From: Brevibacillus formosus
GTDB lineage: Bacteria > Bacillota > Bacilli > Brevibacillales > Brevibacillaceae
Reading direction: 5' to 3'
Length of the DNA: 64,000 nucleotides
Assembly: GCF_003013405.1 (NCBI RefSeq)
Contig: NZ_PXZL01000007.1
Coordinates: 186,001-250,000, forward strand
Part shown: one piece after another, positions 8,810-19,204 of the stretch
How the letters are laid out: the number at the start of each line of letters is the position of its first letter
Position numbering within the stretch: the first letter of the stretch is position 1
Made by a program: the position numbers and the translations under genes
The notes under the pieces: model-generated
What the model saw: only the letters and a program-made list of their open reading frames with translations
Database searches by the model: none
Told to the model about the DNA's origin: nothing

Positions 8810-10861
8810 ATGGAAGTCATTCGCGAAGCCCCATTGCTGCGCTATTTGCGTTGGGCTAAGAAATTTGTAAAATTTACCATTCTCAGCCTATTATGTTTCT
8901 CTTTTGCCATCTTGCTGCTCATTTTGTACTTACGCTCACAACCACTCCCAGAAACGTTTGTGAAGCAAACCACGACGATTTACGCTTCCAATGGCGAGAT
9001 TTTGGATACGATGCACCGTGGCGAGAACCGGATTTCTGTGCCACTTGCAGAGATTTCACCCGCATTGCTTGATGCTACCATCGCGATCGAGGACCGTTCG
9101 TTCCGCGAGCATTTTGGCTTTGATTGGAAACGATTGGCCATGGCTGCTTATGTCGATGTCATTAACATGGACATGCGTCAGGGTGCCAGCACGATCACCC
9201 AACAATTGGCGAGAAATTTGTATCTCAGCTTGGACAAGACATGGGAGCGAAAAATCAAAGAAGCCCTGCTTGCGATTCAGCTTGAACTGAATTACAGCAA
9301 GGATGAAATATTAGAAATGTACGTGAATCAGATTTATTACGGTCATTCAGCCTATGGTGTACAAGCCGCTGCCCAAACCTATTTCGGCAAGGACGCCAAA
9401 GATTTGACGGTTGCAGAGAGCGCCATGCTGGCTGGCATTCCCAAGGGTCCTACTTATTATTCGCCATTTGTCGATTTAGAACGCGCCAAAGCCAGACAAA
9501 AGCTCATTTTGAATGCGATGGAGCGCGACAATCTGCTGACATCGAAGGAAGTAGAGCAAGCATACGCGGAACCAATCAAGCTGAAACAGCGAGCAAACGA
9601 GAATGTAACCGAGCCAGCTCCTTATTTCCGCGATTACATCGCTACTTTGGTAAAAAACAAATATGGCATTGACGAAGAAAAATTTATTCATGGCGGTCTG
9701 AAAATCCATACAACCCTTGATCCAGTCGTACAAAAAAAGGCCGAGGATATAGTCGCCTCCGTCTTACCGAAAAATAATCCGAATTTGCAGGTAGCCCTCG
9801 TCGCCATGGACCCTGCTACTGGCTATATCAAAGCAATGGTAGGTGGACGTGACTATAAGGTGAGCCAGTACAATCGCGTGCTTGGCAAGCGGCAGCCCGG
9901 TTCCTCCTTCAAGCCGATCATGTATTTGTCAGCCTTGCAAAACGGCTATACACCGCTCACGTTGATGAAAAGCGAACCGACCGTTTTTACCTACGATAAC
10001 AATAAGCAGTACATTCCCGGCAATTTTGGCGGAAAATATGCAAACGCACTGATCAATATGCGTGAAGCAATCAAAACCTCCGACAACATTTACGCCGTCA
10101 AGACCATTGATTTTCTCGGGCCGCAAAAAGTGGTCGATCAGGCAAAGCAATTAGGTATCACCAGCTCGATGCAAGCCGTTCCCTCTCTGGCACTAGGAAC
10201 TTCACCTGTCTCTCCCTTGGAGTTAAACGCAGCTTATGCAGCAATTGTCAACAAGGGACAAGCAGTGAAGCCGATTGCGATTACCTCCATCGAGGACAGC
10301 GAGGGCAACGTTTTGGTCGAAGAAAAACCAGAGAAAACACAGGTAGCTGATCCTGTCGCGTCTGCTCTCTTAGTGAATATGATGCAAAGCGTATTCGAAC
10401 AAGGCGGTACAGGATATCGCGTAGCTGGCGAAATGAACCGACCGGTAGCAGGAAAAACAGGATCAACGGATTATGACGCCTGGCTGAGCGGATTCACTCC
10501 GCAGCTGGTTTCGACCGTATGGGTAGGTTACGACAAAAATCAAAAGGTCGATGATGTAAAGGAAGGCTATCTGTCCAAAAAAATCTGGGCTCAGTTCATG
10601 GAAAGTGCGCTCAAAGGTCAGCCCCCTGCACTCTTTGACATGCCAGCTGGTGTTGTTTCTGTCTATATCGATCCCGCTTCTGGAAAACTGGCGACCGAGC
10701 ATTGTCCGAATCCACAGCTCTTTTATTTCGCAAGCGGAACAGAGCCCCAAGATTACTGCACGGATCACATCCCGACAAATGAGACACCGACACCTTTAAA
10801 GCCGCCAGATTCTTCGACCTTTTGGCAGCGCATGGGCAGTTGGTGGAAACCGAATCAATAA
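8810..10861 (+). CDS. pbpG: Class A penicillin-binding protein
   Basis: 683 residues from ATG 8810, preceded by AAGGAGGAG; the frame upstream to 8648 is not used. It is a bifunctional murein synthase: a short cytoplasmic tail, one membrane helix (about 22-42), a glycosyltransferase GT51 domain with the EDRSF motif (catalytic E94) and a transpeptidase domain with SSFK, SDN and KTG motifs. The position next to speE-speB is the same as that of B. subtilis pbpG (PBP2d), which acts in sporulation. A sporulation role here is inferred from synteny only. A terminator follows directly. Confidence 0.93.
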   Translation: MEVIREAPLLRYLRWAKKFVKFTILSLLCFSFAILLLILYLRSQPLPETFVKQTTTIYASNGEILDTMHRGENRISVPLAEISPALLDATIAIEDRSFREHFGFDWKRLAMAAYVDVINMDMRQGASTITQQLARNLYLSLDKTWERKIKEALLAIQLELNYSKDEILEMYVNQIYYGHSAYGVQAAAQTYFGKDAKDLTVAESAMLAGIPKGPTYYSPFVDLERAKARQKLILNAMERDNLLTSKEVEQAYAEPIKLKQRANENVTEPAPYFRDYIATLVKNKYGIDEEKFIHGGLKIHTTLDPVVQKKAEDIVASVLPKNNPNLQVALVAMDPATGYIKAMVGGRDYKVSQYNRVLGKRQPGSSFKPIMYLSALQNGYTPLTLMKSEPTVFTYDNNKQYIPGNFGGKYANALINMREAIKTSDNIYAVKTIDFLGPQKVVDQAKQLGITSSMQAVPSLALGTSPVSPLELNAAYAAIVNKGQAVKPIAITSIEDSEGNVLVEEKPEKTQVADPVASALLVNMMQSVFEQGGTGYRVAGEMNRPVAGKTGSTDYDAWLSGFTPQLVSTVWVGYDKNQKVDDVKEGYLSKKIWAQFMESALKGQPPALFDMPAGVVSVYIDPASGKLATEHCPNPQLFYFASGTEPQDYCTDHIPTNETPTPLKPPDSSTFWQRMGSWWKPNQ

Positions 10862-10864
10862 AGA

Positions 10865-10900
10865 AAAAAGGACGTTTCTCTTATCGAGTACGTCCTTTTT
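10865..10900 (+). terminator. Terminator of pbpG
   Basis: Stem AAAAAGGACGT/ACGTCCTTTTT with T tract, right after the pbpG stop codon. Confidence 0.9.
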
Positions 10901-10911
10901 GTTTGTGCCTA

Positions 10912-11169
10912 TTAACCTAACGTGCTCTGATTGTCCCCACCGCCTACGACTCCATCTCCATCGGCAAAAACATGGTCGTTGACGATCGTAATCAGACCAG
11001 CATGATCAAGCTGTTCCAATACTTCAAACAAGCTGTCCCTTTTTCCGGCAGGGAGCTTGCGCACAAAGTTGTTTATCTCGGTCGGAGTCACGTGTGTACG
11101 GAAATGGACGCCACCGTGCCTCACAAAATGATCATGCGATTGTTCATTACCACGGAGATCTTCTTCCAA
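10912..11169 (-). CDS. Small hypothetical protein
   Basis: 85 residues from TTG 11169 with AAGGGGCGG six bases ahead. The composition looks like a real soluble protein: a charged His-rich N-terminus, an amphipathic middle with LFEVLEQLDHAGLITIVNDH reminiscent of a winged-helix fold, and a Gly-rich tail. I do not recognise a family. It lies between pbpG and ywhD. The opposite strand also has an open frame here (10972-11283), but without a ribosome site. Confidence 0.5.
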   Translation of the reverse strand: MEEDLRGNEQSHDHFVRHGGVHFRTHVTPTEINNFVRKLPAGKRDSLFEVLEQLDHAGLITIVNDHVFADGDGVVGGGDNQSTLG

Positions 11170-11264
11170 TGGGTACCGCCCCTTCCGTCAAACAGTTTGG
11201 TTCAATCCCCATTAGTGTTCCGCGATTTCCCAAAAACTATGATGAACGATGACAATTATATAAG

Positions 11265-11302
11265 ACAAACAGGGAAAGAGTGACGGCTCTCTCCCTGTTT
11301 GT
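11265..11302. terminator. Inverted repeat downstream of ywhD
   Basis: ACAAACAGGGAAAGAG and its near-perfect complement form a 16-bp stem with a six-base loop. The T tract on the minus side is weak, so it may be a terminator or an mRNA 3' end stabiliser. Confidence 0.5.
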
Positions 11303-11408
11303 TGACCAAGTGTACATGTACACAATATGGAAATAAGTTTACCTGACTTCAATTGTCTGAACAATTGATTTCACGATTTGTTCACAGACCGTTCACGATT
11401 TTCCAACT

Positions 11409-11906
11409 TTAGGACAAGCTTTGCTTTAATTCCTCGGTGGAATTCTCATACATAGCCGCGTTATTTTCAACCAAAAGCTTTTTCAGAGCGGCTTTTTCTT
11501 TCTCGGATAGATCGGACAGCATAATACGTCTCTTCATAGAATAATCCATGCGATTCACGTGATCTGCCAAAATTTTGTAGCCCCGACGCGCTTCCCGATC
11601 GATTTCCATGTAGCACGCAGTTGCCCCTGCATAGTAAGGACCAGCTTCATTGCGATCGACTGTTACCCAAACGAGCCAATATGGCTTTCCATTTGGTACT
11701 TCTTCTTTATTTGTCGTCCATTTGATGCCCTTTTCTACAGAACTTTTGGCATGCAAGGCACCCATGTCAATGTACGCTTCGTCCCCATCGATAATGACAG
11801 AAGACACAGCATTCAAGTCGAGTACACCTTGACCAAAACCTCCGTGTACATCGGTTTTTCCACTCATGATGGTAAAGCCGCCTTTTTTATTATCAAAAAT
11901 ATCCAT
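11409..11906 (-). CDS. ywhD: YwhD family protein
   Basis: 165 residues, the usual length of YwhD, a conserved Bacillales protein of unknown function. GGAGGTTATT precedes ATG 11906. Its N-terminal GGFTIMSGKTDVHGGFGQG and the central VSSVIIDGDEAYIDMGALH are the recognisable parts. It is found near pbpG in B. subtilis as well. No enzymatic motif is visible. Confidence 0.85.
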   Translation of the reverse strand: MDIFDNKKGGFTIMSGKTDVHGGFGQGVLDLNAVSSVIIDGDEAYIDMGALHAKSSVEKGIKWTTNKEEVPNGKPYWLVWVTVDRNEAGPYYAGATACYMEIDREARRGYKILADHVNRMDYSMKRRIMLSDLSEKEKAALKKLLVENNAAMYENSTEELKQSLS

Positions 11907-11989
11907 TTAAATAACCTCCAGACAATCATTCTCCTTCCTGTTATTCTACTCGAAAAACGTGCGATGACGCAATTTGCCTATGTGCCCAG

Positions 11990-12322
11990 TTATTTATCCA
12001 TAGGTTTTTGGGTGTTTCGTTTTTTGTTTACGAGCTGGATGATTTTTTCGATGCCCCACATAATCAGGATCGTTACGACGGCTGTATGCACCGCCATGGC
12101 AACCTTCATGACTAACAGTTCGCCTAACATCGTGTCAGAGGGAACAATAAACAGGTAGTACACAAAGCTGATAAAAAGAACACTTAGAAAGATCAACCAG
12201 CCTCGAAAGCCTAGCGTGAAGCGAATGAAGGCAGCGATGAGCAAACCGATCAAAGGCCCCGCAAACATCAATGAGAATACGAAAGGACCGAGTATGAACC
12301 AGACAATCCAATTATCATCCAT
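11990..12322 (-). CDS. Small membrane protein
   Basis: 110 residues with three or four hydrophobic segments and a basic C-terminus (KKRNTQKPMDK). The N-terminus, ending just 4 bp from the lipase stop codon, suggests co-transcription with the lipase gene upstream. The family is not recognised and no function can be read. Confidence 0.65.
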   Translation of the reverse strand: MDDNWIVWFILGPFVFSLMFAGPLIGLLIAAFIRFTLGFRGWLIFLSVLFISFVYYLFIVPSDTMLGELLVMKVAMAVHTAVVTILIMWGIEKIIQLVNKKRNTQKPMDK

Positions 12323-12326
12323 TGTC

Positions 12327-15140
12327 TTACACCCTTTGCTTTTGATGACTACACGTCATGGAATCCGTAGATTCTTCTACCTCAGCCAGTCCACGCTCAT
12401 CAAGCACGTAACGTCTGCCTGTTTCTTTGTAACGCTCCGAATCATCTGAAGAGAAGCGTTTAATCAGAAAGCGCGCCGGTTCCTCTCCCTCTACAGCTAC
12501 TGGCGGCTGGAATTCCAAGTCTTCACCATCTCGAACATGGATGACAACGATGCGATCGTGATATTCAATAGACAGGTCTTCCCGTACTTCTTTTTTATTG
12601 GCGTCGAGTGTGAAGGTCTGGCCGGATTTGTGTATCGTCACTTCAGGAAAGCTCTTGTCATCTTGTGCAATGATGTAATACAGGTAGTCCGAATTTTGAG
12701 CCGGAGCATTGCGCAACCCTGGTTGTAATTCCTCATCTCCCTGTAGCAATCTCGTTACTTGGTCGATGACTTCTGGTATGGTCGGCAGTTTGGCGTGTTC
12801 GCCTTTTACGTAGTATCGTTTTTTCATATCCTTCTGGGCGTAATTGGCACTCATATACGGAACGGTACCGTCCCCAACGCCAGGATCGAGAATCGGAGAC
12901 CATTCATTATAAAAAGAATCATAAAAGTAACCGAGCAGTGTTACTTGGCCTGTGCCCACGATGGAATACTGTGGAACATTGATCGTTTTGTTATCCCACT
13001 TTTCATGCAACGTGCCGCCATGTTTGACGAGCGGCGCATAGTCGAGGCGAATATTTTTGTCCTTTAAAAATTCATCATAGGTGTAGTACTGAATGTTACT
13101 CCTTTTCAGAAAGCCCACCGTTTCAAAATATTTTTTAGAGGGTAGCAGTTCGTAAACGGCAGGTGCATAAGAGGAAATCACTTTCCCTGTTTCCTCATCC
13201 AGCCAAGGGATGGAAAAATTGTATCCGTGCTTAAGAGCCTGATATGCCCGTGGAGAGCCAAGGAATGGCGTGCCCATATACACGACACGATTCACTTTGC
13301 GCTGGTAAGACACATTGGATAGAAGTGTTTCTTTTACCAAGAGCCCACCCATGCTATGTGCCACCAAATGCACCTGATTTGCCCCACTTGCCTTCAGTGC
13401 AGCGTCGATTTTCTCTTTTAGAAGTTTGGCATTTTTGGTGCTGCTGTACCGCCAATCGTACGGCAGTGCAAATAAGGTACGGTGTTTTTTATATCCCGCC
13501 TTCTCCAGTTCCTTCACCATGCTGTAATACTGTTCGGTAAGTTCTTTTAAAAACGGTGCATAGGAAAGATACTCGATGGCGTAAAAATCATCTTTTTCCG
13601 GATGGATCGTCGCATCACGGACGACTTGCTGTACATCTACACTATTTGGCTTGATCGGCTCCAAAGAGAGTAGCCGGCGGTGTTTGGGATCATTAATACC
13701 AATGAGACTATCGCCAAGTCCCAACCATATTTCCGACCTCTTTCCATTCTGCTCCACTTCCAGGCGCGATCCACCTACTCCCGGGATTAAGATAACCGGA
13801 ATCGTTCTGTCTCCTATATACAGACTGTACGAGTTAGCGGTAAATCCCGAGCGTTTGCTGGCCATGACCTTGACTTTGTAGGTTCCAGGATAGGCATTGA
13901 AGGTAATATGTTCATCCGAGTTCTTCGCTTTCTCGGATCTGGCAACTACCTTTCCAGCCTCGTCGAGCAGAAATACGTCCATATCCATTCCAGCAGGGAT
14001 ATCCTTGAGAGAGACCTCCACAGTAGAGGAGAGCGTAAAGGATAAGCTGTAAAAATCCACATCCGTCTTTGAATGAAGATTTCCTACGATATTTCGTTTA
14101 TATGCATCCAGCTCGTAGGCCTCTTCCATTGTGTCGTTCGGCTCGTATTCATCTGCCTTGCCCCCTCCTTGATCCGCGGAGAAATCAGCTCGCAAGCGGT
14201 AGTAGTAATCTTTCGAAAACGAGCCCTGCTTTCCAACGACCTTGATGTAGTACCATTTGTCTTTTTCCAGTGCCAGTCCCTCGATTAATTCAGGCTCATT
14301 TCCATGCTGCTCTGAACGGGCAAGCTCCCGTTCCTCCTCATCATACACATAGAAATCGTAATCTTTGTTTGCCGGAATATCTGTGAGGGATATACTCATC
14401 TGCCCATTTGTTGTTCCTCTGATTTTCCAAAAATCAACATCATCTTTGCTGCTAATCTTTCCATGGCTGTCCTTTCCATCAAATAGCCAGTCCGATTTGC
14501 TGCCCAAGGTATCATTCGGTTCTACCTCAAAGCGAGCTTCTCTATTGCGCAGTTCCGCTTCTCCTGGCTTATTCTCGCCTGAAAAATGCGCATAAAATTC
14601 CTCTGCCAGCCGCGAAAGCTCTTCATCGGTGGCATCCTGCTCCTGTTTTTGTTCTGCCTCTTCTGGCGGGGCTTCGTTTGGGTCTTCGATCTCTCGCTCG
14701 ACCAACTCTAACGGCTCTTTCTGATCGGCAGCCATTTCATCCCAAGGCGCCTTTTTCATTTTTATTTTTTCTACGGTCGGCTCTATGTGTTCAGGCAACG
14801 ATAGCTCCCAGCTACGTAATGCCTCATCTGAATCATCTATGAACATCGTGATCTGGATAGGGCTATCATCCATAGGCATTACAGCGAGGGAAATCTGAGA
14901 CTCCTCGTGAAAATAACGAGTTTTGCTGTCGCTATCCTGATTAACAGACAGCTCTACTTTATCCGGAGCACCTGATAATTGTGCCTGAAAACGCACATCT
15001 CCCTCGTCGATCCATGCCCACGCCTCCTCTACGAATATCTCCCGTTCTTTTGCTGAGCCCTGTTCCACTGTATTTCCCAAGCATAAAGCGAATAGGAGAA
15101 GTACACATAGCAAGCGCCGCGTGATTATTCCCACAAACAT
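12327..15140 (-). CDS. Secreted lipase/acyltransferase-like hydrolase with PPC domains
   Basis: About 937 residues. Start ATG 15140 (or 15149) is chosen because AAAGGATGAGG precedes it; the TTG at 15194 has none. A signal peptide is clear (about 1-30, ending GSAKE). Two pre-peptidase C-like beta domains follow; each contains the phrase 'EPNDT' and DVDFY/W motifs typical of the family. Then comes an alpha/beta hydrolase of the LCAT/PGAP1 type with an oxyanion region VILIPGVGGSRLE and the nucleophile elbow VAHSMGG. A beta-rich tail ends the protein. It should be an exported esterase or acyltransferase acting on lipids or surface-bound esters; the substrate is unknown. It follows the 1329-residue surface protein by 60 bp, in one apparent operon. 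Confidence 0.85.
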   Translation of the reverse strand: MFVGIITRRLLCVLLLFALCLGNTVEQGSAKEREIFVEEAWAWIDEGDVRFQAQLSGAPDKVELSVNQDSDSKTRYFHEESQISLAVMPMDDSPIQITMFIDDSDEALRSWELSLPEHIEPTVEKIKMKKAPWDEMAADQKEPLELVEREIEDPNEAPPEEAEQKQEQDATDEELSRLAEEFYAHFSGENKPGEAELRNREARFEVEPNDTLGSKSDWLFDGKDSHGKISSKDDVDFWKIRGTTNGQMSISLTDIPANKDYDFYVYDEEERELARSEQHGNEPELIEGLALEKDKWYYIKVVGKQGSFSKDYYYRLRADFSADQGGGKADEYEPNDTMEEAYELDAYKRNIVGNLHSKTDVDFYSLSFTLSSTVEVSLKDIPAGMDMDVFLLDEAGKVVARSEKAKNSDEHITFNAYPGTYKVKVMASKRSGFTANSYSLYIGDRTIPVILIPGVGGSRLEVEQNGKRSEIWLGLGDSLIGINDPKHRRLLSLEPIKPNSVDVQQVVRDATIHPEKDDFYAIEYLSYAPFLKELTEQYYSMVKELEKAGYKKHRTLFALPYDWRYSSTKNAKLLKEKIDAALKASGANQVHLVAHSMGGLLVKETLLSNVSYQRKVNRVVYMGTPFLGSPRAYQALKHGYNFSIPWLDEETGKVISSYAPAVYELLPSKKYFETVGFLKRSNIQYYTYDEFLKDKNIRLDYAPLVKHGGTLHEKWDNKTINVPQYSIVGTGQVTLLGYFYDSFYNEWSPILDPGVGDGTVPYMSANYAQKDMKKRYYVKGEHAKLPTIPEVIDQVTRLLQGDEELQPGLRNAPAQNSDYLYYIIAQDDKSFPEVTIHKSGQTFTLDANKKEVREDLSIEYHDRIVVIHVRDGEDLEFQPPVAVEGEEPARFLIKRFSSDDSERYKETGRRYVLDERGLAEVEESTDSMTCSHQKQRV

Positions 15141-15200
15141 CCCCCTCATCCTTTTTCTAGCTTTACTGTAGAAAAAGAAAGAGAGGGGGTGCAAATATTT

Positions 15201-18200
15201 TTACTGAGTCGTATGGTTGCGGATTCCTTGTCGTTCCCATGCATTTGCAATGATACGGAAGGGTAGCTGATAATCTTTAAGTTCGTGCCCTTGCCCTAAA
15301 GCTTTATTTTGATAGGGAAAGCCCTTGTTCACGTCAAAACGAAAGGAAACGGAGTAATAGACTGCGTAGCTCGCATCCTTTTGAAAACCATGCTGTTTAT
15401 TCCCCATCAAAGGCGTATCTACTCCTACTTCACGAGCTCCTAGCTTGGAAGCGGAATAGGAGGGGCCTCTCCAGAGCTGCGGAGTCGCTTGTTGCAAGGC
15501 TAACAACGACTGTAACGGCGTTTGGCGCAAGCCAGCTTCTGAAATCCAAGCCCGGGCAGATGTCACGACAGGAAACTGGTTGCTTACAGGATGACGGTGT
15601 CGATCCTGCAACTCCACTTGTGTCAAGATGCGCTCTCCCGCGTAGTAATCATTTGGCTGGCTGTTTGGATACCGATCCCTGGCATGATACGCTGTCCATT
15701 CGGCTGTATGGCGAATAGAGCCTGTTGCATTAGGCTCAAATACTTCAAAGGAGCGCTCTCCCCCTTTTACCGTAATGGTATAGCGTCCTTTCATCGTTTT
15801 GGATATATTCTGTGGTTCACACTCCTCTTCATCTTCGTCGTTCACAGCACAGCTCTCGTAGGACAGTTCAAAATCGACCTGATAATCCATCACGATGACA
15901 AAGCCGTTGATTTCTGCTTTATACTTTTGCGATTGGAGCACTTGGCGCCAAGTCGTCTGCGTGGGGACAGTGGTTCCTGTGTATACGACCTCTGTGCCTG
16001 TAGACGCACTGCTTACCTGCCATTGCATCGGCGCTCCGGGGCCTTTCAGCTTCAGATCAAGCTGTGGTGGTGTATAAACCGCCATGCTCTTGGCATCTGA
16101 AATCCACCCTGGATTCGCAGTTACAGTTACGTTTTTGATAGTGTCCCCGCTAACTGAACTCTCCAATTGCGCTTTAAATTTCTTGATTTTCTGATTGATC
16201 TCCTGTTCTGTTTTTTGGAAGCCTTCGTTTATTTTCGACTGATCAATGATCACGCGAATCGTAGCAGGCTCACGTTCCCACACGCCATCTGCATGTAGCG
16301 GCAGTTTTTGTAGCTGTCGACCATCACTGTCATAAATCTCTAAACCAATTTCACCGCCATCAAAATCGCCTCCACCACCAGGCGGCTCAGGAACTTCTCC
16401 ACCGACAATTTTCACTGGCCAGACCGCACGATTGTCCGTCCAGATCGTCTCGTTTTCCGGCATGGATTTCGCAGGGTTGATATGGGCAATAAAATCCTCG
16501 GATTTTTGCGGATACTTCGTCGGAACCGTAATCTTACGCACCTCACCCGGCTTGAATTCATTCACGTCCAAGCGAGTTTCCTTATCTGAGCTCGCCCAGC
16601 GAACAGCCAATTTCGTATCATGCGTTAATTTCCCGGCATTCTTTACGCTGAATGTAATCGTCGCGTCGGTTCCAGCGGCTTGAGGGCTCTTCGGATCAAT
16701 TTGAAAGCTCGATTTCACAATAAGCAAATTCTCTCCTTCCGGTTTTGGAGCGCCTTTGCCGATTTGCACAAAAAAATGACCGTCGCAGCCGTCACTCTGG
16801 GTTGAGTAAAATTGCACCTTGTACAGCCCTTCTAAAAGAAGCCCATTTTCGTCCTTCGGGAAATACACCCAGTGGCTATTTGTGGAGGTGTTTGAACTAT
16901 CGAGTGCCTTTCCGTTTCGCTTTCTTTCCCAGGAGCCAGACGCGGGATCAAACCATCTCATCGAAAAGTGACTATCATCCGACAAAAACATCCGAAACCG
17001 ATGCTTGTCTGGAATCTCATCTGCTGCTATTTCAATGGTTTCACCACGTTGAATATCCTTGCTCCACTTTTGGTTGTTTCGATCGATTTCTACTGAAGCT
17101 AGAATATCCCAGCATTTTTGGTCAGATTCAATGGTGAATCGCACTTCACCAGTGCAGCCCGTCTCGGACTCGAACAGCAGCACGATTTCATCGCCAACAT
17201 CTACGCTTGCCGGCAACATGAGCCTGAATGACTCGTTCGCCGCAAGCTTGTCGGTTAACGCTGTTTTTCCTTCGGGACTATTCCAATACCAAGTACCAGA
17301 TACCTTTGAGGAAAACGATAGATTGGTGTCGTATTGATCTCCAGCCTCCGTAAAGTACTTGATGTATACAGGGTCTTTCAATGTAAATCCTGAGCTGACT
17401 GATCCATTCATGCTTTCCCCTTCAGGAGAAAATGGCAGAGGTGGTTTGCTATGTACCAAAAATGAAACCTTTTTTTGATCTGCGATGGAGCAGAAAGCAT
17501 CTTTTACGACGATCGTTATTTCCCAATTGCATTCAGGTCGTTCTCTCCACTTTGTCCCATCAAAGTTTAGCTTCAGTTTGTACGTTTTTCCTCGCTCGAA
17601 TGGAAAATAGTACGGGTTATGAACATTTTCGTACGGAAGCTTTAAACTGGAGGAATCATAGGGTCCCCATCTGCCATTGTCATTTTCCTTGACTGGCAAG
17701 GTATAGATTTTTCCGTTGGGAAGGGATACATCCCACTTAAGCGATGCCTCCGAGCTATCTCCGTATTTGGTTGTGTATTTGGCTCGGAACGTAAGCGTAT
17801 CGAACGGCATAATCTCAATGGTTTGACCGTTTCTGACTGAAGACGCCGCCAGCGTAACGATGGGGCATGAGTCTTCACCAGCTGGCGACTCCACCCTAAA
17901 ATATTTCTCCCAGCACTCTGTTCCATCATCACTGATGTAGACGACCTTTACCCGTCCAGAGCTACCGATGCTTCCTGTCCCGACTTTCCTGTTGCCATTC
18001 GCTCCAGGCTTCATGTCATAATCATTCATCGTGAATTTACCTGGCTTATTGGCATAGAGGGTGATATCGGCATTTTTTTCGACAGCGAAATCAGAACCAC
18101 CGCTTGCAACAGCATGGTGGTCTTTAATATCCTTGTCGCCAACGACTTGAATGTTCAGTTTGGTTTTTGTTGATCCGATTGAACAGGCTGGACCTGGGTC

Positions 18201-19190
18201 AGGCTTTTCGGGATCAGGTTTTTCCGGTGGGGTTACATCACCCACTGTGAAGTGTGCCGTGTAAGGTGTCGAAACGCTTATGCTGCTCGATCCTTGGCGG
18301 CTTCTTTTATGCAGGTCAGTGATTGTTAGCGATACTTCATACAAGCCTGGCTCGGTAGGCTTATATTCGGTATTTTTATAGCTCCACTTGTAGCCTGGGG
18401 GACTGCTTGTCTCGTTTACCGTGGGAACGGCTGTACTGGGATCGTTGAATGGTCGATTAGACAGGAGGCTTTTGTATCCACGCCCTGTTGTCTTGTTGAT
18501 CACGCTTAAAGACCATACAAAAATGCCGCGGTCATAGTAAGAAAAGTCCGTGGCATTTGCATGGATCTCAACTGTTTCGTTGAGGTTGTATTTGGTTTTG
18601 TTGGTGGTTATGCTGCCGCTGGGTTGTGGGGTGGTTCGAACATGTCCTATAGATATATATCCACCATTGCTATTCGGGACAAGGTTGTCTCCTATGGTAT
18701 AACCTGCACCACCTGATGCGGTAGCTAATTCTGCAAGATTGTAAGCTTGGTATGGTTCGCTTTCATAATTAGTTTCATTAGTTACTTTTTTACTGTACAC
18801 ATTAGCAGACCCACCGAGAATAAAGTTGGGATTTCCACCAAATTGTTTGATCCAATAAGAAGCCTCGGACTCATCTACGAAGTACCACCCTTTATCTGCA
18901 TTTTCATCTACATCAGAAAATAACAATACTTGCTGTCCATCAATACTTCGATCAACCTCTATTTGGGCTATTGACGCCCCTAGCCTCCCAGGTATCGTTT
19001 GGATATAAACTGTGTCGAAGCCGTTTATGGGCGCAAGACGCTTGTAGGAATCAATACTCGCGATTTTGATTCCATGTAAATTGAGTGCAGCTTCAGTAGT
19101 CGATGGATGCATACCGATCAATCCTATCAAAAGGCAGAAAGAGAGCACAGAAAAAAGAACTTTTCTGTGCTTGTACATTTTATTATTCAT
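15201..19190 (-). CDS. Very large exported multi-domain beta protein
   Basis: 1329 residues starting with a signal peptide (MNNKMYKHRK..., cleavage after TTEA). After an N-terminal domain of about 200 residues there is an Ig-like module, a proline linker (PPEKPDPEKPDPGP), then several beta modules each carrying a cysteine pair (for example CSIGS, CWEKYF, CPIVTL, CNWEI, CDGHFF), a CARDB-like adhesion module (about 870-960) and a unique C-terminal part. No LPXTG motif or enzyme motif is visible. It is probably a cell-surface or matrix protein held by the neighbouring SLH-like protein. Start is preceded by a weak GAGGG. It is flanked by an SLH-like gene and a lipase gene in the same direction. 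Confidence 0.75.
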   Translation of the reverse strand: MNNKMYKHRKVLFSVLSFCLLIGLIGMHPSTTEAALNLHGIKIASIDSYKRLAPINGFDTVYIQTIPGRLGASIAQIEVDRSIDGQQVLLFSDVDENADKGWYFVDESEASYWIKQFGGNPNFILGGSANVYSKKVTNETNYESEPYQAYNLAELATASGGAGYTIGDNLVPNSNGGYISIGHVRTTPQPSGSITTNKTKYNLNETVEIHANATDFSYYDRGIFVWSLSVINKTTGRGYKSLLSNRPFNDPSTAVPTVNETSSPPGYKWSYKNTEYKPTEPGLYEVSLTITDLHKRSRQGSSSISVSTPYTAHFTVGDVTPPEKPDPEKPDPGPACSIGSTKTKLNIQVVGDKDIKDHHAVASGGSDFAVEKNADITLYANKPGKFTMNDYDMKPGANGNRKVGTGSIGSSGRVKVVYISDDGTECWEKYFRVESPAGEDSCPIVTLAASSVRNGQTIEIMPFDTLTFRAKYTTKYGDSSEASLKWDVSLPNGKIYTLPVKENDNGRWGPYDSSSLKLPYENVHNPYYFPFERGKTYKLKLNFDGTKWRERPECNWEITIVVKDAFCSIADQKKVSFLVHSKPPLPFSPEGESMNGSVSSGFTLKDPVYIKYFTEAGDQYDTNLSFSSKVSGTWYWNSPEGKTALTDKLAANESFRLMLPASVDVGDEIVLLFESETGCTGEVRFTIESDQKCWDILASVEIDRNNQKWSKDIQRGETIEIAADEIPDKHRFRMFLSDDSHFSMRWFDPASGSWERKRNGKALDSSNTSTNSHWVYFPKDENGLLLEGLYKVQFYSTQSDGCDGHFFVQIGKGAPKPEGENLLIVKSSFQIDPKSPQAAGTDATITFSVKNAGKLTHDTKLAVRWASSDKETRLDVNEFKPGEVRKITVPTKYPQKSEDFIAHINPAKSMPENETIWTDNRAVWPVKIVGGEVPEPPGGGGDFDGGEIGLEIYDSDGRQLQKLPLHADGVWEREPATIRVIIDQSKINEGFQKTEQEINQKIKKFKAQLESSVSGDTIKNVTVTANPGWISDAKSMAVYTPPQLDLKLKGPGAPMQWQVSSASTGTEVVYTGTTVPTQTTWRQVLQSQKYKAEINGFVIVMDYQVDFELSYESCAVNDEDEEECEPQNISKTMKGRYTITVKGGERSFEVFEPNATGSIRHTAEWTAYHARDRYPNSQPNDYYAGERILTQVELQDRHRHPVSNQFPVVTSARAWISEAGLRQTPLQSLLALQQATPQLWRGPSYSASKLGAREVGVDTPLMGNKQHGFQKDASYAVYYSVSFRFDVNKGFPYQNKALGQGHELKDYQLPFRIIANAWERQGIRNHTTQ

Positions 19191-19204
19191 ATTAGTACCC
19201 TCAA

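Noticed and set aside
15141-15194. TTG start giving an 18-residue longer lipase
   Set aside because: No Shine-Dalgarno; the later ATG gives a clean signal peptide.
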